A stretch of DNA of 64,000 nt from Cordia subcordata. Taxonomy: Eukaryota > Streptophyta > Magnoliopsida > Boraginales > Cordiaceae. The position numbers and the translations under genes are program-made. Where the stretch lies: contig JAPTOF010000001.1 in NCBI GenBank assembly GCA_028554755.1, positions 28,819,501 through 28,883,500 on the forward strand. The letters run 5' to 3'. Positions 46,210 to 58,909 of this stretch are shown one piece after another (position 1 is the stretch's first letter; each line of letters opens with the position of its first letter). The notes under the pieces are model-generated. The model did no database searches. It saw only the letters and a list, made by a program, of their open reading frames with translations, and had not been told where the DNA came from.

Positions 46210-46746
46210 TAACTAGCTTATATTATTTGTATATCATGATTTGGCCACCTTTCTTCTCTAATTATGATCACACTTATTGTTTCCTCAAATCATCATATAT
46301 TCTCATAAAGTTTGACATTATGTCTCAATTCTAATTAATCTACCATCTTAATTATCAAATATCATTAGCCTATTTTTTCACTACTAAATTCTAATATCTT
46401 CCAACTATATTCGACTCTTTCTTCTTTTTTTTAGCAATTCTATTGTTTCTTCAATCTATCTATATTTTTACCTTTTTTCCACAAATATTAATAAAAAATA
46501 ATATAAAAATAAATTTAAAATTCTATATAATCAGCATGTACTAAAAGGCATAAGTTTTATTAGTATTTTTTGACAAAATAATTTTGAATCTATTAAAATT
46601 AATTTTTATAATATTGATACAAATATTTTATTAAAAAATTAGTTATATTTTAATATTATAATATTATAATAAAAATAAGTATCTAATTGTAAAATATATT
46701 ATCTTATTCCTATAATAGTAATTAATAATTATAATTATCATAACAA

Positions 46747-46787
<41 letters not shown>

Positions 46788-47030
46788 TGATCTCAATGTC
46801 TTTTTACATCATTTTATATTCATCAACTAACCTAATAATTAATTTACCGAACACATTTTATTCAATCAGCTAATTCAACCACTATCAGCTAACAGCTAAA
46901 ATACAATAACTACCAGATACTCAAACAGTTATCAACTATCATACCAGTTAATTTTGCCGAATAGGCCCTTAATCAAAAAGGAAAAATTGCCATCAAATCG
47001 ACTATGGTTACTTCCATCTATACTCCAACT
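46210..47030. other. AT-rich spacer with AAT microsatellite
   Basis: (AAT/ATA)n spans about 46748-46790. The text near 46930-46975 (GCCGAATAGGCCC) resembles a DNA-transposon terminus, but no partner was found. No genes. Confidence 0.6.
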
Positions 47031-47676
47031 AGTCTGGACACTGTTTTTCATGCAAATGGTGCGGGATATACTCTTTTGACATTAATCCAAAAACCATTTT
47101 TTCAAAAAAAAATAAAAGAAAAAGTAAAATAAAAAATTGTTGTCGAACAGGGCTGGCCTTGGATATTGAAAGCAGGAAGCCCACTAGGTGGAATTTTAGT
47201 TGGGGGCTGAACGTGTTCGATAAAACAGTAAGAAATTCGAGCTCCAAAATGGCTGGTGGAACAATGCTGGATTTTTGCTTTAAAAGCAACTGATGTGAAT
47301 ATAAAAAATCCATAGGAGTATGTAAATGTATCGCGTTAAAAGAGGATATGCATCACCATCAAATGCAACGATAATTACACATCATTATCATATACAGAGC
47401 TTCACATTTATTTGGCTTTGTTTATTTTGTTATTTATAAATATTTTAAAAAAAAAAACACTTCTTCACGAACTTTTTACTATTAACAACTTATAAACTCC
47501 AAAGAAGCTGCCAAACAGGCTCCAAGTCTTTTCCAACAATGCATCGCCCCAACAGCCAACATCACACTGACGGCTTCGTAACGTTAACTGCTGCAGGTGC
47601 AGTAAGTACCAAGCCACAACGTAACTTCCCAATTGCGATGTTTCAATGAATATAATTGATAAACAGATGATTAAAA

Positions 47677-47901
47677 CCTGTTTAGATTAGTCTTTTTTAT
47701 TTATGAAAAAATACTTTTTTTTAAAAAAAATTTATATTAAATTTACAATAATTATTTAAATTAATTTTAAAAAAAACTAAAACTCTGAAAAAAATTCTAA
47801 CACAACTTTTTTTAAAAAACCAAAATTTTCAACTTAAAAAAAAAAAGTTTTAAAAAACTGTTAAAAAAATACGTTTCAAAAAAACTAATCCAATTGGGCC
47901 C
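47677..47901. mobile_element. AT-rich MITE family M, copy 1
   Basis: The ends are inverted: left CCTGTTTAGATTAGTC, right (reverse complement) GGGCCCAATTGGATTAGTTT. The interior is homopolymeric A/T with AAATTTACAATAA and TTAAATTAA blocks shared with the copy at 62432. Confidence 0.65.
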
Positions 47902-48444
47902 TAACACGCTGTATATTCCACATTGAACCAAGACTGGAGTTAATTTTTTCAGTTCAGTCCCTCTTACATCATTTATGATGGGGGGGGGGGGGGGAAGAGT
48001 CCATTTTTCTAGCTACATTCGACGATCATATTGCTAGCAATTTTACAATTTATATTGTAATGCTAACAGCTCCACATTTATGTAATCAACTGTGTATCTA
48101 AAAAGAATGAAGAAGCACTTGTGTCTTCAACCAGAAAGAACAACGGGTCCTAACACGAAATAAAAGATTGTCAAAATTTTCTACCGAGTCTAAACTGTTA
48201 AAAATATCTCTACACTACCGTCGAAGACTTTCTTCAGTATCCACCACTACAGCAGACTGGGACCACCGGCTTCAAGAACAACTCTTCACTTGTACGCTAG
48301 GCTCCTTGCTATTATGCAAAGTTCAGGACCAGCATGCCGTCTTGATTTAGCCAAGCAGCAGCCTGCCTGTCAGTGGTGTCGTCGCCACACGCGTCAGGAT
48401 AGAGAAACAACCAAGAAATTGTTTCTCATCAGCTAATTAATTCC
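47902..48444. other. Region downstream of the EAR-motif gene
   Basis: It contains a run of 15 G (47980-47994) and sequence that may be the 3' untranslated region of the minus-strand gene ending at 48445. No other gene was seen. Confidence 0.5.
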
Positions 48445-51400
48445 CTACAATACTCCTGTAGCAATCTCCTCTTCTGTTGGCGTCATATTTAAATCAGGCA
48501 AAATGGAGCAGTGTCTTTTATTCGTCTCAACTTCTTCTATTCTGCAAGAATTAGACATCGCGTGTTTATCTTCTGTGGCATGCCTTGACAAGACTGACAG
48601 AGCACCGTTAGCCGTAGATGGTTCCACTCCACAGCATCTTTCAGAAACCATAGCCTCTGCTTCGCTTGATGCCGCACCTGTTTCTTCACTTGATTGTAGA
48701 TTCAAATCAAACTGCAAAACAAAGCAAATGCCATGAACTACAACTATGAGGTCTTTCAAATTCTTGAGAATACTGATTTATAAACGATTTCTAAATGGAC
48801 GCAAGGGCAGTTATCACATTAAAGCATATGCAAGGGCAGTTGTCACACTAAAGGATACCAATCTAATACTATGTCACAGCTACAATGAAATGAGCATTAG
48901 ACATTATTGCTCTACGAACATTCCGCTCATAGAGATCACATACAAAGAAAGTTAGACAAAAATAGCTGGAAGGCTACCTTGATTCTCTTCAAATTCTCAC
49001 TCCTGGCTCTTTGTTGCTTGAGAGTTACATGTAGTGATGCTAACTCCTGTTTAACAACATCAGAAACATGGGAAATATTTAGAAGATACAATAGATAAAT
49101 TAAAGCCATGAAGAGGCTAATTCAGACTTTAGAAACATACATACCCTACTCAAATGGATCCTCTCCTTCAAGAGAATGCTCTCTTCCTCTTTCAGCTCAG
49201 CAAACGACTGCCAGCAATAATGGAGTTTCATCAGTGTTACAACTATAAGACATTGAAAATTTGATGTAAATGAGAAAATTGTTTCAAGGTCAAAAGTGTT
49301 ACCCTTTTCTTTTTTGATTTCTTGTTGATGCTGCTAGTATTAGTTGCTTCACTCAAACACATATAACCCTGCAAACACAGCATATATCAATCAACCAAAG
49401 CAGCAACGTTTATAAATAGTAACTGTAGCAGCATCCAACCTCCAAAAACGAGGAAAAAAAAAAGCTCATTTCCACTTTTTGTGAAAGCAACTCAAAATAT
49501 GGGCCACTTCATCTAATTGGACAAGATCAAGAGTGCGGGCCCTCCCTCACACATCTACAACACACTTTTGGGCCCAAATTAGAGTCTCTCAAAATCAAGG
49601 TCGTCCACACTGACAAGAGCCAACCCACAAGAAAACTGAAAAACTAAAAAACTGAATGTATATACATATATATATATGTATGTATATAGCGCCCCCAACA
49701 CAGATATGACGACCAGGTCATCAAGGAAAATTCAGAAACTCCCTCCCTTTCCCCTTCAAATCAAGGAAAACTCTTCCATCACATACTAATTGATGTTAAT
49801 TTAATTGAAAAATTTTGTAATTTTTGAAAAAAAAATTCATAAGTCAATAATAAAAATTCATAGATAAAGACCAAAAATTTATAGGTCAAGAAGACCTACA
49901 AATTTTTGGTCTTGATCTATAAATTTTTGTTCGAAAACTATAAATTTTTTTAGTTAAACTTATGTCAGTTTATCTGATGAAAGAATTTTTCTCAAATCAA
50001 TGGAGAATTTTAACGAAATTTGCTGCTAACGGGAAACACCATAACCCGTTAGCCTGGACAGGAGATGTGCAGGCAAACACGAAAATGGGCCTTGGGAGGC
50101 CCAAGAGTCCTTTGCACCCTTACAATACATCATCACTTCCTCGAAAATAACAAAGAAAAAAAAGGAGGGAGAAATGAAGAGGCGCCCACCAAAAACTTCA
50201 CCCCATCCCCACCTCATTGCTGAGCCCCCCCCCCCTTCCCGTCCCTTGAAAAAAAAAAAAAAAAAATTCAATTTTTCAGCGCCCAGGGTATTCTTTAAGT
50301 CTATAGAAAAAGACAATTTATTTTTTATATATAAAAGGCAACAGAGGGCTCTTATCAATGAAGTTTCGCGGATCTCAAACCTCCTCCGCCTCCTCTTTCA
50401 TCGTTTTCTTCAAAAATCTTAAAACAAAATTTTCTCCTGACAAAAAGTTCTCCAAATAAAAAATAAATGAAAATGAAGTTTTAACTCTATGGGCCAGTTT
50501 GGATTATTCTTTCAAAAATATTTCTTTTTCTTTTTTCATAAAAAGTGTCTCAATTGATTTTCAAAAAAAGAACAATACTCTTAAAGAAACTCAAATAACT
50601 TTTCTTGAAATCAATAATTTGAGTTTCTAAAAAATACTTTTTCAAAAAATTCAAAAAAAATACTTTTAAAAAAATAATAATAAATCCAAACAAACCCTAT
50701 TTACAAGAGTAAAGTTATGACGAGGGAGGCTTTAGTTTTAGGAGGGCAGTCTGATCCAATAAAAAAACATTGATAAGTGTCCAGGTAATTGGGATGGAAA
50801 TACTCCGACAACGCGAGTTCGAATTCGTTTGGTGGTGGCAGTTCCTGCTGAAATTTTGTGAGACTGCTATTGGGTTCATGACCTGTTGGTCCTCTCCCTG
50901 ATAGGGTTGCCATTCATACACATTCCTGATTTATAATCCACCTAATCATGGAGCCTCTAGCATAAATAGAAAAGGGGTTCGTTTTCGGACTAAGCTTTTT
51001 AAAAAAAAGAACAACAACCCTGCACTTTCGTAACAAATGACAAAGCCAAACCCAATAATAAGAGTTGACAGATGGCTCGACAAAAGACGCGAAAACAAAA
51101 CGTGATCTTTCCCTTCTCCTTTTCATTACCCTTTTTTTCATTTTTCAAAAACAAATTAAAAAAATAAATAAATCTGCAGGGGTTGTCTCGCTTGACAACT
51201 CACCCACCGTCTTTTATATACAGACTCCAAATCACAATGAAGGGGCATTTCGGTCCAACCACAAAATCATTTTGCGCCGATGGGGCATATCGGAGATCGG
51301 AACCGTCTACCCATACTGAAAAGTCAAAAATCAAAAACTGAACAACTGGAAACTGATAAGGCGCTAATTAGAATTAGACTAGGTTGACAAAGAAGGGTAG

Positions 51401-52354
51401 AATGGAGAAAACAAAAATAGATAGAAGAAAGCAGATTTCGAGAGCGAATGTTTCATCGAAAACCTCGTTAACAAAGAAAAAGGAAAAAAAAAAAAACAAA
51501 TGGCAAGGGTTTTTCCACGCGTAAGTATGACTATACTGCGAGGGCAGTTCGGTCAAGCTGACGGTCACAGTTGGCAGATCAGATGGAAAAGGAGGTGACG
51601 TCAGCGCCGGCGATCCATAAAACCGCACTGGCGTAAAAAACTAACGTTAAAAAATTATTTATGAAAAATTATCAGCATAAAGAGCTTGAAAGCATCACAG
51701 ACGAGCAAGCTGTCTAAGCTTTCGGCGGCGATATTGGAAGGGGTAATGGACGTCATTTGGTGGTGAATGTTGAAGCGGTCAACCACCGTATCGGTGGCCG
51801 CCGGAAAGAGAGCTGAAACCGGCAGCGGAGATGAACAAGTGTAGAGAGAAGTGTCGTGTATAAGATGAGAAGGAGCAATATATAGCTCGGATCTGGAGGC
51901 GGAGGATGGATCGGAGAGGGCAGGGCTGACGCTTGACTCGTCGTAACCGCCGTCACTACAAGAGAGCCGGCGGCGGCGGTGAACATCCGTAGGGAGAAGT
52001 GAGATGTATAGGATAGGAAGACGCAATACAGACCTTGGATCTGGAGGCGGAGGATGGATCGGAGAGGGAACGGCTGACACTGGAGTCATCGTAGCCACCG
52101 TCGCTCCAGGAGAGCGGTGTGGTGGGACTGCATCTGCTGGTGGTGGCGGTGGTGGTAGTGGAGTCTTTTCTGAGAGAGTTAGACAGCTTGGACCTCGGTA
52201 GCCGCTGACCCCAAGAGAGGAGAGTCGGTGGCGGTGGAGGCTTGGAGAGCATCATCGGCGTGGAGGCATCGGATGAGGATTGTTTGAGGCGGAAGAGCAG
52301 CTCTACTACCACCTTGTCGTCTGTTAACGCCGCCCTCAACCACTCGTCCTTCAT
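48445..52354 (-). CDS. Plant-specific protein with coiled coil and EAR-like motifs
   Basis: Exons on minus are 52354-52034, 49368-49303, 49207-49145, 49046-48978 and 48711-48445 (TAG). All junctions are phase 0 with GT-AG borders, giving 261 residues. Exon 1 starts MKDEWLRAALTDDKVVVELL and has a Ser/Thr/Pro-rich stretch with SPTTPLSWSDGG. Exons 2-4 give a basic patch (KKSKKKR) and a charged helix (FAELKEEESILLKERIHL, QQRARSENLKRIK), a likely coiled coil with nuclear signal. Exon 5 begins FDLNLQ and ends near PDLNMTP, two EAR-type repression motifs. A nuclear transcriptional co-repressor is inferred. I do not recognise the family name. Intron 1 (2.7 kb) holds repeats and a MITE. The start is chosen because the upstream frame has no ATG. 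Confidence 0.8.
49805..49960. repeat. Imperfect hairpin-forming inverted repeat
   Basis: The arms GACCAAAAATTTATAGGTC and GACCTACAAATTTTTGGTC flank a short loop near 49890, and the pairing continues outward through AT-rich text. This looks like a foldback MITE in intron 1 of the EAR-motif gene. Confidence 0.65.
50491..50697. mobile_element. AT-rich MITE family M, copy 2
   Basis: The left end is GGGCCAGTTTGGATTATTC and the right end, reverse-complemented, is GGGTTTGTTTGGATTTATT. The interior is A/T runs. It has the same design as copies at 47677, 57741 and 62432. It lies in intron 1 of the EAR-motif gene. Confidence 0.7.
50700..51740. other. Intron 1 of the EAR-motif gene, middle
   Basis: No domain is recognised in several short minus ORFs here (for example 50913-50701). 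Splice continuity of exon 1 to exon 2 does not need any exon from this stretch. Confidence 0.5.
51750..52110. repeat. Partial tandem duplication of exon 1 and its donor
   Basis: A unit with a period near 148 bp is duplicated. The exon 1 end (SDGGYDDSSVSRSLSDPSSA, 52115-52034) is repeated inside intron 1 as SDGGYDESSVSPALSDPSSA (about 51966-51885). In the inner copy the donor AAG/GTCTGT is changed to a sequence starting GAGCTA, so only the outer donor works. Confidence 0.75.
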
Positions 52355-52407
52355 TATTATCACCAATCACAGCTTCACAAGGTATGGAGACACTAATCTA
52401 AATACAA

Positions 52408-52457
<50 letters not shown>

Positions 52458-52560
52458 TATAGATATATACACGTGTGTGTGTGTGTGTGTGAAGTAGGGC
52501 AGGATAGAGTGAAATAGATATACAGAGAAATAGAATATGAGTAATGGGCTAAACGGGGGT
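52355..52560. promoter_or_regulatory. Upstream region of the EAR-motif gene with TA/TG microsatellites
   Basis: This is immediately upstream of the ATG (52354). A (TA)n(TG)n tract spans about 52408-52456, and a second TG tract about 52472-52490. They probably lie in the 5' leader or core promoter. No other element is seen. Confidence 0.5.
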
Positions 52561-52810
52561 GGCGGAGAAAGATGGAGATCAAGAGGGGTTTGGAAGAGTG
52601 GCTGGTTGGTCTCGAGTCTATAATTGTATATGTTATTATATATATTTATATGGAGGAATTGGGGTGTGAGGGGGCTTGTTCTGGACTTGTGTTTGAAAGG
52701 AAAATAGTAAATGGGTGTACACGTTCGTATAATTCATATATACATCATTTTTGTCTACTTATACCGGTCATTGGTGTTTGTAAGAATAGCATTATAATTT
52801 TTTTTTATTA

Positions 52811-53265
52811 AGGAGAATTTCACAAATAGTTTCTATTATCTACAAAAAATGTCCGTATAATTTTTATTTTTTAAAAGTAATTTGGTTGGTCTTAATTTTT
52901 ATGAAAAGGTCAATTTGGGCTGATTGTTTTAAAAGTGACTTATTTAATTTTTAATATTTATAAAAAATGTCAATTTTTACCCAAAAATTAATTTTCATCT
53001 CCATTAATTGGTTATGTGACCATGACATAACCATTTTTAATGTTTAAATTGAGATGGACGACCATTTTTAAGGTCAAAATAGGGATCAATCAAGTCAATT
53101 TTTGTAAATATTAGAGATCAAATTGGTCATTTTTTAAATAATAAGAATCAAAGTGAGATTTTTTTAATATATTAGGAACCAAATAGGTAATTTTTAAAAC
53201 AATGAGAATCAAACTGACTTTTTTTTAAAATAATAAACAATAAGGACAATTTGTAGAATTTGCCT
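52811..53265. mobile_element. MITE with TTA target duplication
   Basis: The left terminus is AGGAGAATTTCACAAATAG and the right terminus, reverse-complemented, is AGGCAAATTCTACAAATTG. TTA lies directly outside both ends (52808-52810 and 53266-53268). Inside are repeated variants of AATCAAATTGGTCATTTTT. A 3-bp TTA duplication suggests the PIF/Harbinger superfamily. No ORF. Confidence 0.7.
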
Positions 53266-53379
53266 TTATTATTATTATTATTATTATGCCTTATCTATTG
53301 TTCATTAATTTTTATAGTTTTAGTGTTTGTCATTGCAAATTATACTAACCTCTATTATATTTTTTGCCTTTTTCTTTTT

Positions 53380-55600
53380 CCGCCAAAATGATATATTCGT
53401 TCTTTTCTCTCATATTTGTTAATCATGCCTTTTAGCTTCATCAATAGGGGGAATTGGTTCTTATTTTTTAATTTTCATATTTTTGGAAGCAAAAGCACTT
53501 TTATCGTGTATCAAAAATTATAAAGCCCAATCAAGGTTCTGAGGTACGAGTTTGGGATTTTTCAGCTTCGGACTTTTAATTTTTAGTTCTTTTTATTTTT
53601 CTATTTCTTACGTTGTATTATTGTTAATTTAGATTAAATTCAAAAATAAATTCGGAAGGTTGAACAAAAAATAAATTTAAAATAAAATAAATATTGTGTT
53701 AAAGTTCTTATGCAGAATAAGAAATTAAAATAAAAAATTGGGGGTTTTGCTCTTGCTCGAGTATAAATTTTACACTTGAAACTCAAACACGATTGATCCG
53801 GTAAAATCTCAAAAGAATCAAGTATTTTCAGCCCTATTGTCACCCAATTCTTCTAAAAAAGTATACTTTGTAAGTTTAAAAGTTGAAGCTAACTTATTTA
53901 ATCCATTAAAAGAGCTTTTTACATAAAAAAAAAAGGGCCAAAGTTGAAAAAGTTTAAAAATTAGAAGTTCGTAATTGAATCTTTTCAAAAAAAAAAAACT
54001 TTTGAAAAACTATTTTTTGCATGATATGAAAAATTAATTACTTTTTCTTTTTTCAAAAATACTACTCAATCATTTCGAAATTTCAATATTATTCTCAACA
54101 GTTAAATCTCACAACTCGACCAAATAAAACCTAATTTGACCAACTTTTTTTTTCCACCTTTTTAGAGAATCTCATCCCTTGTTCGTCGTAACAATAAAAC
54201 ACCTTCATTAACTTCAAATTTCTATGTATATAAACATAGGTACATTTTTCCCTAATTCCTGCAAGATTATTGGATCTTTTGCGGTGAATATTTATTATAC
54301 AGAAGTATTCTGTTATAATAGTTTTATTTAGTATTAGACAACATAGCCATCCCTTGCATGGCATTTATATGTACTAGTATATATTATCTATTATAATAAG
54401 AAGAGGCACTTTTTTGTAGTACTATTCATAAATTGATTGTAATGAGAATGTTATAATTTTGACAAAAAAGAGGCATGATTGTCAATGGCAATTTATAAAG
54501 TATTTGTAATAACAAAATTTTAATTCTCATGTTTATCATGGTAAAAGTGAAATTTCACATTTACTTATTCCTTTTTCCTTTTTTTCTCTCTAGGAAAATG
54601 ATTTGCTCTCTCTTTTCCTATTTTTCAGTTGACCACATCTTTCATCTTTCATCTTTCATTCAGGGTAGAAATTGGTTCAAATTTTTAATATTTCGAGTTT
54701 TGGGAGCCAAAAAAAATTGATCGGGTACTAAGAGTCACATAACCGAATGGGACTAGGGAAATCGATTTGAATTTTCAGATTTAGACTTTTTAATTTCTAG
54801 AACCAAAAAAAAAAAGGAATAACTATTTGATTGGGTAATTTTATATCAACTTTACTTTTTTCCCTTTTCCTTTCCTATCAAAATTATGTATTCTATATTC
54901 TTTCACTTTTTTACTAATTGTGCCTTTTGACTTTTGAATTTTTATTTTTCTATTTTGGATCAAAAAAACTATTCAATCGGTTTAGGGATAGGTATTTGTT
55001 TGGATTTTTGAGTTCAAATTTATGAATTTCTAGAGCTAAAAAAAATACTAAATGAAATATTTAAAATCTTTATCTTATTTACTGTAATAAAAAGAATCAC
55101 TTTTGACAATAATACTGATCATTAGATGGATTGTAAGGGTAAAATAATACTTTTACTAATATATCTACTATAACATATGTCTACCTATTATCTACTATAT
55201 ATATAAAAAAGGTACATATGTTAGCTTTACCATTCACTCATGGTCTATAAGGGTGAAATTATAATTCTATCTTGTTTTATATATAAAAACTTCGTAGTTA
55301 AACTACTGTTTATAACATATAGTATTTGCAAGAGTATCTTTATAATTTTACATCTATTTTATTATCTAATTGTTCTTTCGTTTGATTCCCAACCAAAATA
55401 ATGTGTTCTCTTTGTTTTTTTCCACTTTTGTATTAAATACGGCTTTCACCTGGGGGTTAGTCGTTTTGGATTTTTGAGTTCATAATTTTTGAATTTTGAG
55501 AGCAAAAATTATATAATTTGCTTATTAAAAATCATAAAAACGCAATCTAATATTTGATATGTAAGTTTTTTGGTTTTTGTTTTATTTTTTGTTATTGGTT
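53380..55600. repeat. Degenerate array of related 0.3-0.6-kb units
   Basis: Four stretches (about 53385-53620, 54570-54790, 54850-55030 and 55370-55560) repeat the order: T/C-rich text with CAAAATGATGTATTC, CCTTTTGACTT, a GATTTTTGAGTTC phrase and AATTTCTAGAGC. Between them, copies of TATCTACTATATATATAAAA and GTAAGGGTAAAATAAT recur. It is non-coding and diverged. It may be piled-up non-autonomous elements. Confidence 0.5.
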
Positions 55601-57740
55601 AATCATATTATGCTACTTAATAAGAAATATAATCCAACCTCTTTCTTTGATTTTATATTTTTGTGGGGAATATGGTGTCCCGAACCAGAAACTTCCAAAC
55701 GAAACGAACCCGCACTTGGGGCTTGCTTGCTTGCTTTACTTCGGCTTAGTACGGCACTATCGTACGCGACGATAAACTATTACTGTGTTGTACCTCCCTG
55801 TATCCAAACCCATCAACTGTCTAGAACATCGTCACCTCTCCCTGAGCCAATGTTCCGACCCTACATATCTTCAATAGTATTTCCATCCACTTTTAGGCCG
55901 TTTTGTTTTATATATATGGCTTAAACCAACAGTATTTAGGAAAACAAGTTCTGAAATTGGAACTTTTAATTGAAAATTTTTGAGAGTATTTGACGTTAAG
56001 AAGATCAGATATCATTCAAATTGCAATACCTTTTGCAAAAAGAGATATCGTTGGGAAAAAATTTGTAATAAAATTATGCATCACAATCATTTCAACTAAA
56101 TTTCAACTGAAACATATATAAAAATGGATATCACACGTTTAATATTTTCAAAAAAGAAAATTCTTATTATGAGCCTCAACATAAAGTTCTTAAATTGTCA
56201 TCTTCATTTCACTATCCATGATTTTTTTTTTTTTGGTCATAACTGCTCAGGATAGAATTACTTCTCAAACAATTGTTTCAGATGATGCTTCTTTTTCCAA
56301 ATCTCTAATTCAAAGAATACGCATGTTTTTTTCTTTTTTCTCTTGGGCGAAAGAGAAATACGCATCTCAATCTTGCTAATTGTTAATTTGTTACGCGGTT
56401 CCTTATTGTTTAGGTTGAGTGGCAAAGTAGTTATTATTGATTTCTCAAAGCACCCTTGGTACTGTTGCACAATTACGTGAACTATCAAGGAAAAGAACAC
56501 CTGAGAACTACTACCGTGTTTATGAAAATTTGTCTATGAGTCAAAACAAATTTACTAAGAATCTCTTTGTATAAGCTAATCTTTGTGGGGTTGCTTTAGG
56601 CTCTATTTTGTGTCAGTAACTTTATTAAGAAAAGTTTCGAGTTGTCAAAGATAGGCCTTAAACAGGCCTCGAGATTCTATAAGAAGTCGAGCGTACTTAG
56701 AATCTTGAGACCTTATCTTTTCGGTGAATTGTTATGATTGTAAGTAAAGTAATACAAACAAAATACATTAAAAACGAAGAAGAGATGTTATTACCATTCC
56801 ATAATTTATCATACAGGGATCGAATTTTTGACCCACTATGACTACCTCACTACAAGTTGTACTAAGGGCCGAGAATTGAAAGTTACATTAAGAAAGTAGG
56901 ATAAATCTCAGGTGTGGCTTACCCTACGTTAAAGTGCTCTACAATAGGCTAGGCTAGGCTGGGCTAAGAATTTAAAATAAAGTAAATGAAAAGATATCGT
57001 TGAGTCGTGTGAGTGTCAGATCTTTTTCCTAGCCTTATTTCCTCTCTGTTATAAAAAAATTTAACGTTAAAACCGCTAGTATTTGCTCGTGTATGCCCAT
57101 GATTTATGATAACTTCTAAGCATTTGCTCGTGTATGCAGTATGCCCATGATTTATGGTAACTTTTAATCATTTAATTACTCTGATAACTGTCTGAAGTTC
57201 TATCAACAGATTCAGATTGAGCCTTGAAGCTCTTCTAGACCTTTGAATGCTATTTTGAGGCCCTAGTTACGTCTTCAAATCTCCAATATTGCTCTTCAAA
57301 CTTATCAGGGCTATATCCTCCAATGTTGTGTTGGCTTTCAAACTTGAGTATGCAACATCACATACCTAATCATGCCATTACTACTCTTTTTGAGATATGT
57401 AATGCCACCTAAACCAATTTTGTCTATTTATATTGTTGATGTGTCATATCACATCACAATTTAAATTTAGTGATAAACCTATGTATCACAATGGGGCTCC
57501 ACTAGCTTAATTGCATTTGATTATTTTTTAGTGTATATTTTGGAGTTAATTAGAAAAATTTCTTGCTTCTTTTTAAAAAATTAATCCATATTATTTTAAA
57601 AATTTTAAATTATTTTAATATTTTACAACCGTGATCAAATTAATCACAATTATGTTACTTATTTGTGGCTATCGCACAAAATGTTTTCCTATTACAAATT
57701 GGAATTTTGAGCTATATAAGATCGAAAGTTTATAATTCAA
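55601..57740. other. Unassigned intergenic stretch
   Basis: Short ORFs only. A GC-richer patch lies near 55680-55790 (with TACGCGACG), and a 40-50-bp tandem duplication at 57081-57170. I recognise no gene. Confidence 0.6.
57081..57170. repeat. Short tandem duplication
   Basis: Two adjacent copies share TTTGCTCGTGTATGC and CCCATGATTTATG(A/G)TAACTT. The second has a 6-bp insertion (AGTATG). Confidence 0.85.
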
Positions 57741-57969
57741 GGCTGGTTTGGATTGACTTTTTAAAAAGTAATTTTTTTAATAACTTTTTGAAAAAAGTAT
57801 TTTTCTTTTTTGAGAATTAAAACTTTGGGCTTATAAAAATTGTATTTTAAATTATTCTTTTTAAGAGTTTCAGCTATTCAAGAAGTCAAGTCCTATAGTT
57901 ATTATAAAAAAAATTACTATTTTTAAAAATTAATTTTTTTTTAAAAAAAAAAGTCAATTCAAACAGGTC
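57741..57969. mobile_element. AT-rich MITE family M, copy 3
   Basis: The left end is GGCTGGTTTGGATTGACTTT and the right end, reverse-complemented, is GACCTGTTTGAATTGACTTT, both running into A/T tracts. It is about 230 bp with no ORF. Confidence 0.75.
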
Positions 57970-58909
57970 AAACTAAAAAGAAACCAAACAATTAACTGGC
58001 AAGTTGAATTACAGAATATGGGTAACATAATTGCTAAATTGGTCCCGACATGTATGACACTTTCGAAAGCTTCACTGAAACAAAATTAACATTACAGCGT
58101 ACGTAACAGAAAGATGAAATCCCATGGATGCTAACCACATTGTGGATCTGAGATCAAAGAAAACTATTCCTGAATAATAGAATATAGATTGACAGGCATA
58201 AAAGTCGTATCTATGAATTTACGCTCGTTGATGAGACGGAAATATAGAAAAAGAAGTATACCCTTTGTTATTGTTACCCCTTTCTCACTTAAAAATAAAA
58301 AAGAGATACACACGTTGGAATCCAATTGCTTCCGCCAATCCCACCCTCTTAAAAGTCATCAATTGTAAGCAAGACGAAACTACGAAAGAAGGATGCTAAT
58401 ACTAAAGATAAATAGCAAATAAGCAGTGAGAATTGTGCTTATCAAATAAGCTATATGAGAATTATGATGGCTGAGAGTCGTGAAAAGAAGTTGGAGAATG
58501 AGGATTTTCTGTCATTTTCATGGAGGGGATTCTAATCCTCGTCCCGTGAAACACGGACGTGCAGGCCAAGATGGAAACACACTTGAGTGTAGTTGGTCAG
58601 CTTCTTCCATTTGGTCCACTCAAAGCTCCACACTTTGAGGCCTTTCTGATCTGCACCATATTCTCACACACACAAACACACACACACACACTCTCTCCAA
58701 GGTTAGTCTATTTGTCTATTGATTGAGATTAATGTATATATTATAATATCAATATATTTGTTCATTCAAAAGCCCCCCTACTATTATCAAGGTTCATGCC
58801 ATTATTACATCAGTATTGAATAGAAAATCTAGTTTTCTTTGCCAAAATTTTCATCCTAGCATATATCATCAATCGGATCCTTAAAGAATCCAGACAAACT
58901 TGTTGATCC
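57970..58909 (+). promoter_or_regulatory. TMN gene upstream region and probable 5' leader
   Basis: A CA microsatellite sits at about 58667-58692. A possible leader intron runs from 58702 (AAG/GTTAGT) to 58893 (CCAG/ACAAAC), ending 16 bases before the ATG. This is suggested by the splice-like signals only. No firm TATA box is assigned. Confidence 0.4.

Noticed and set aside
46860..46975. Possible DNA-transposon terminus (GCCGAATAGGCCC)
   Set aside because: No inverted partner or target duplication was found within reach.
50174..50422. Lys-rich ORF over poly-C and poly-A runs
   Set aside because: It is encoded by homopolymers and is low-complexity.
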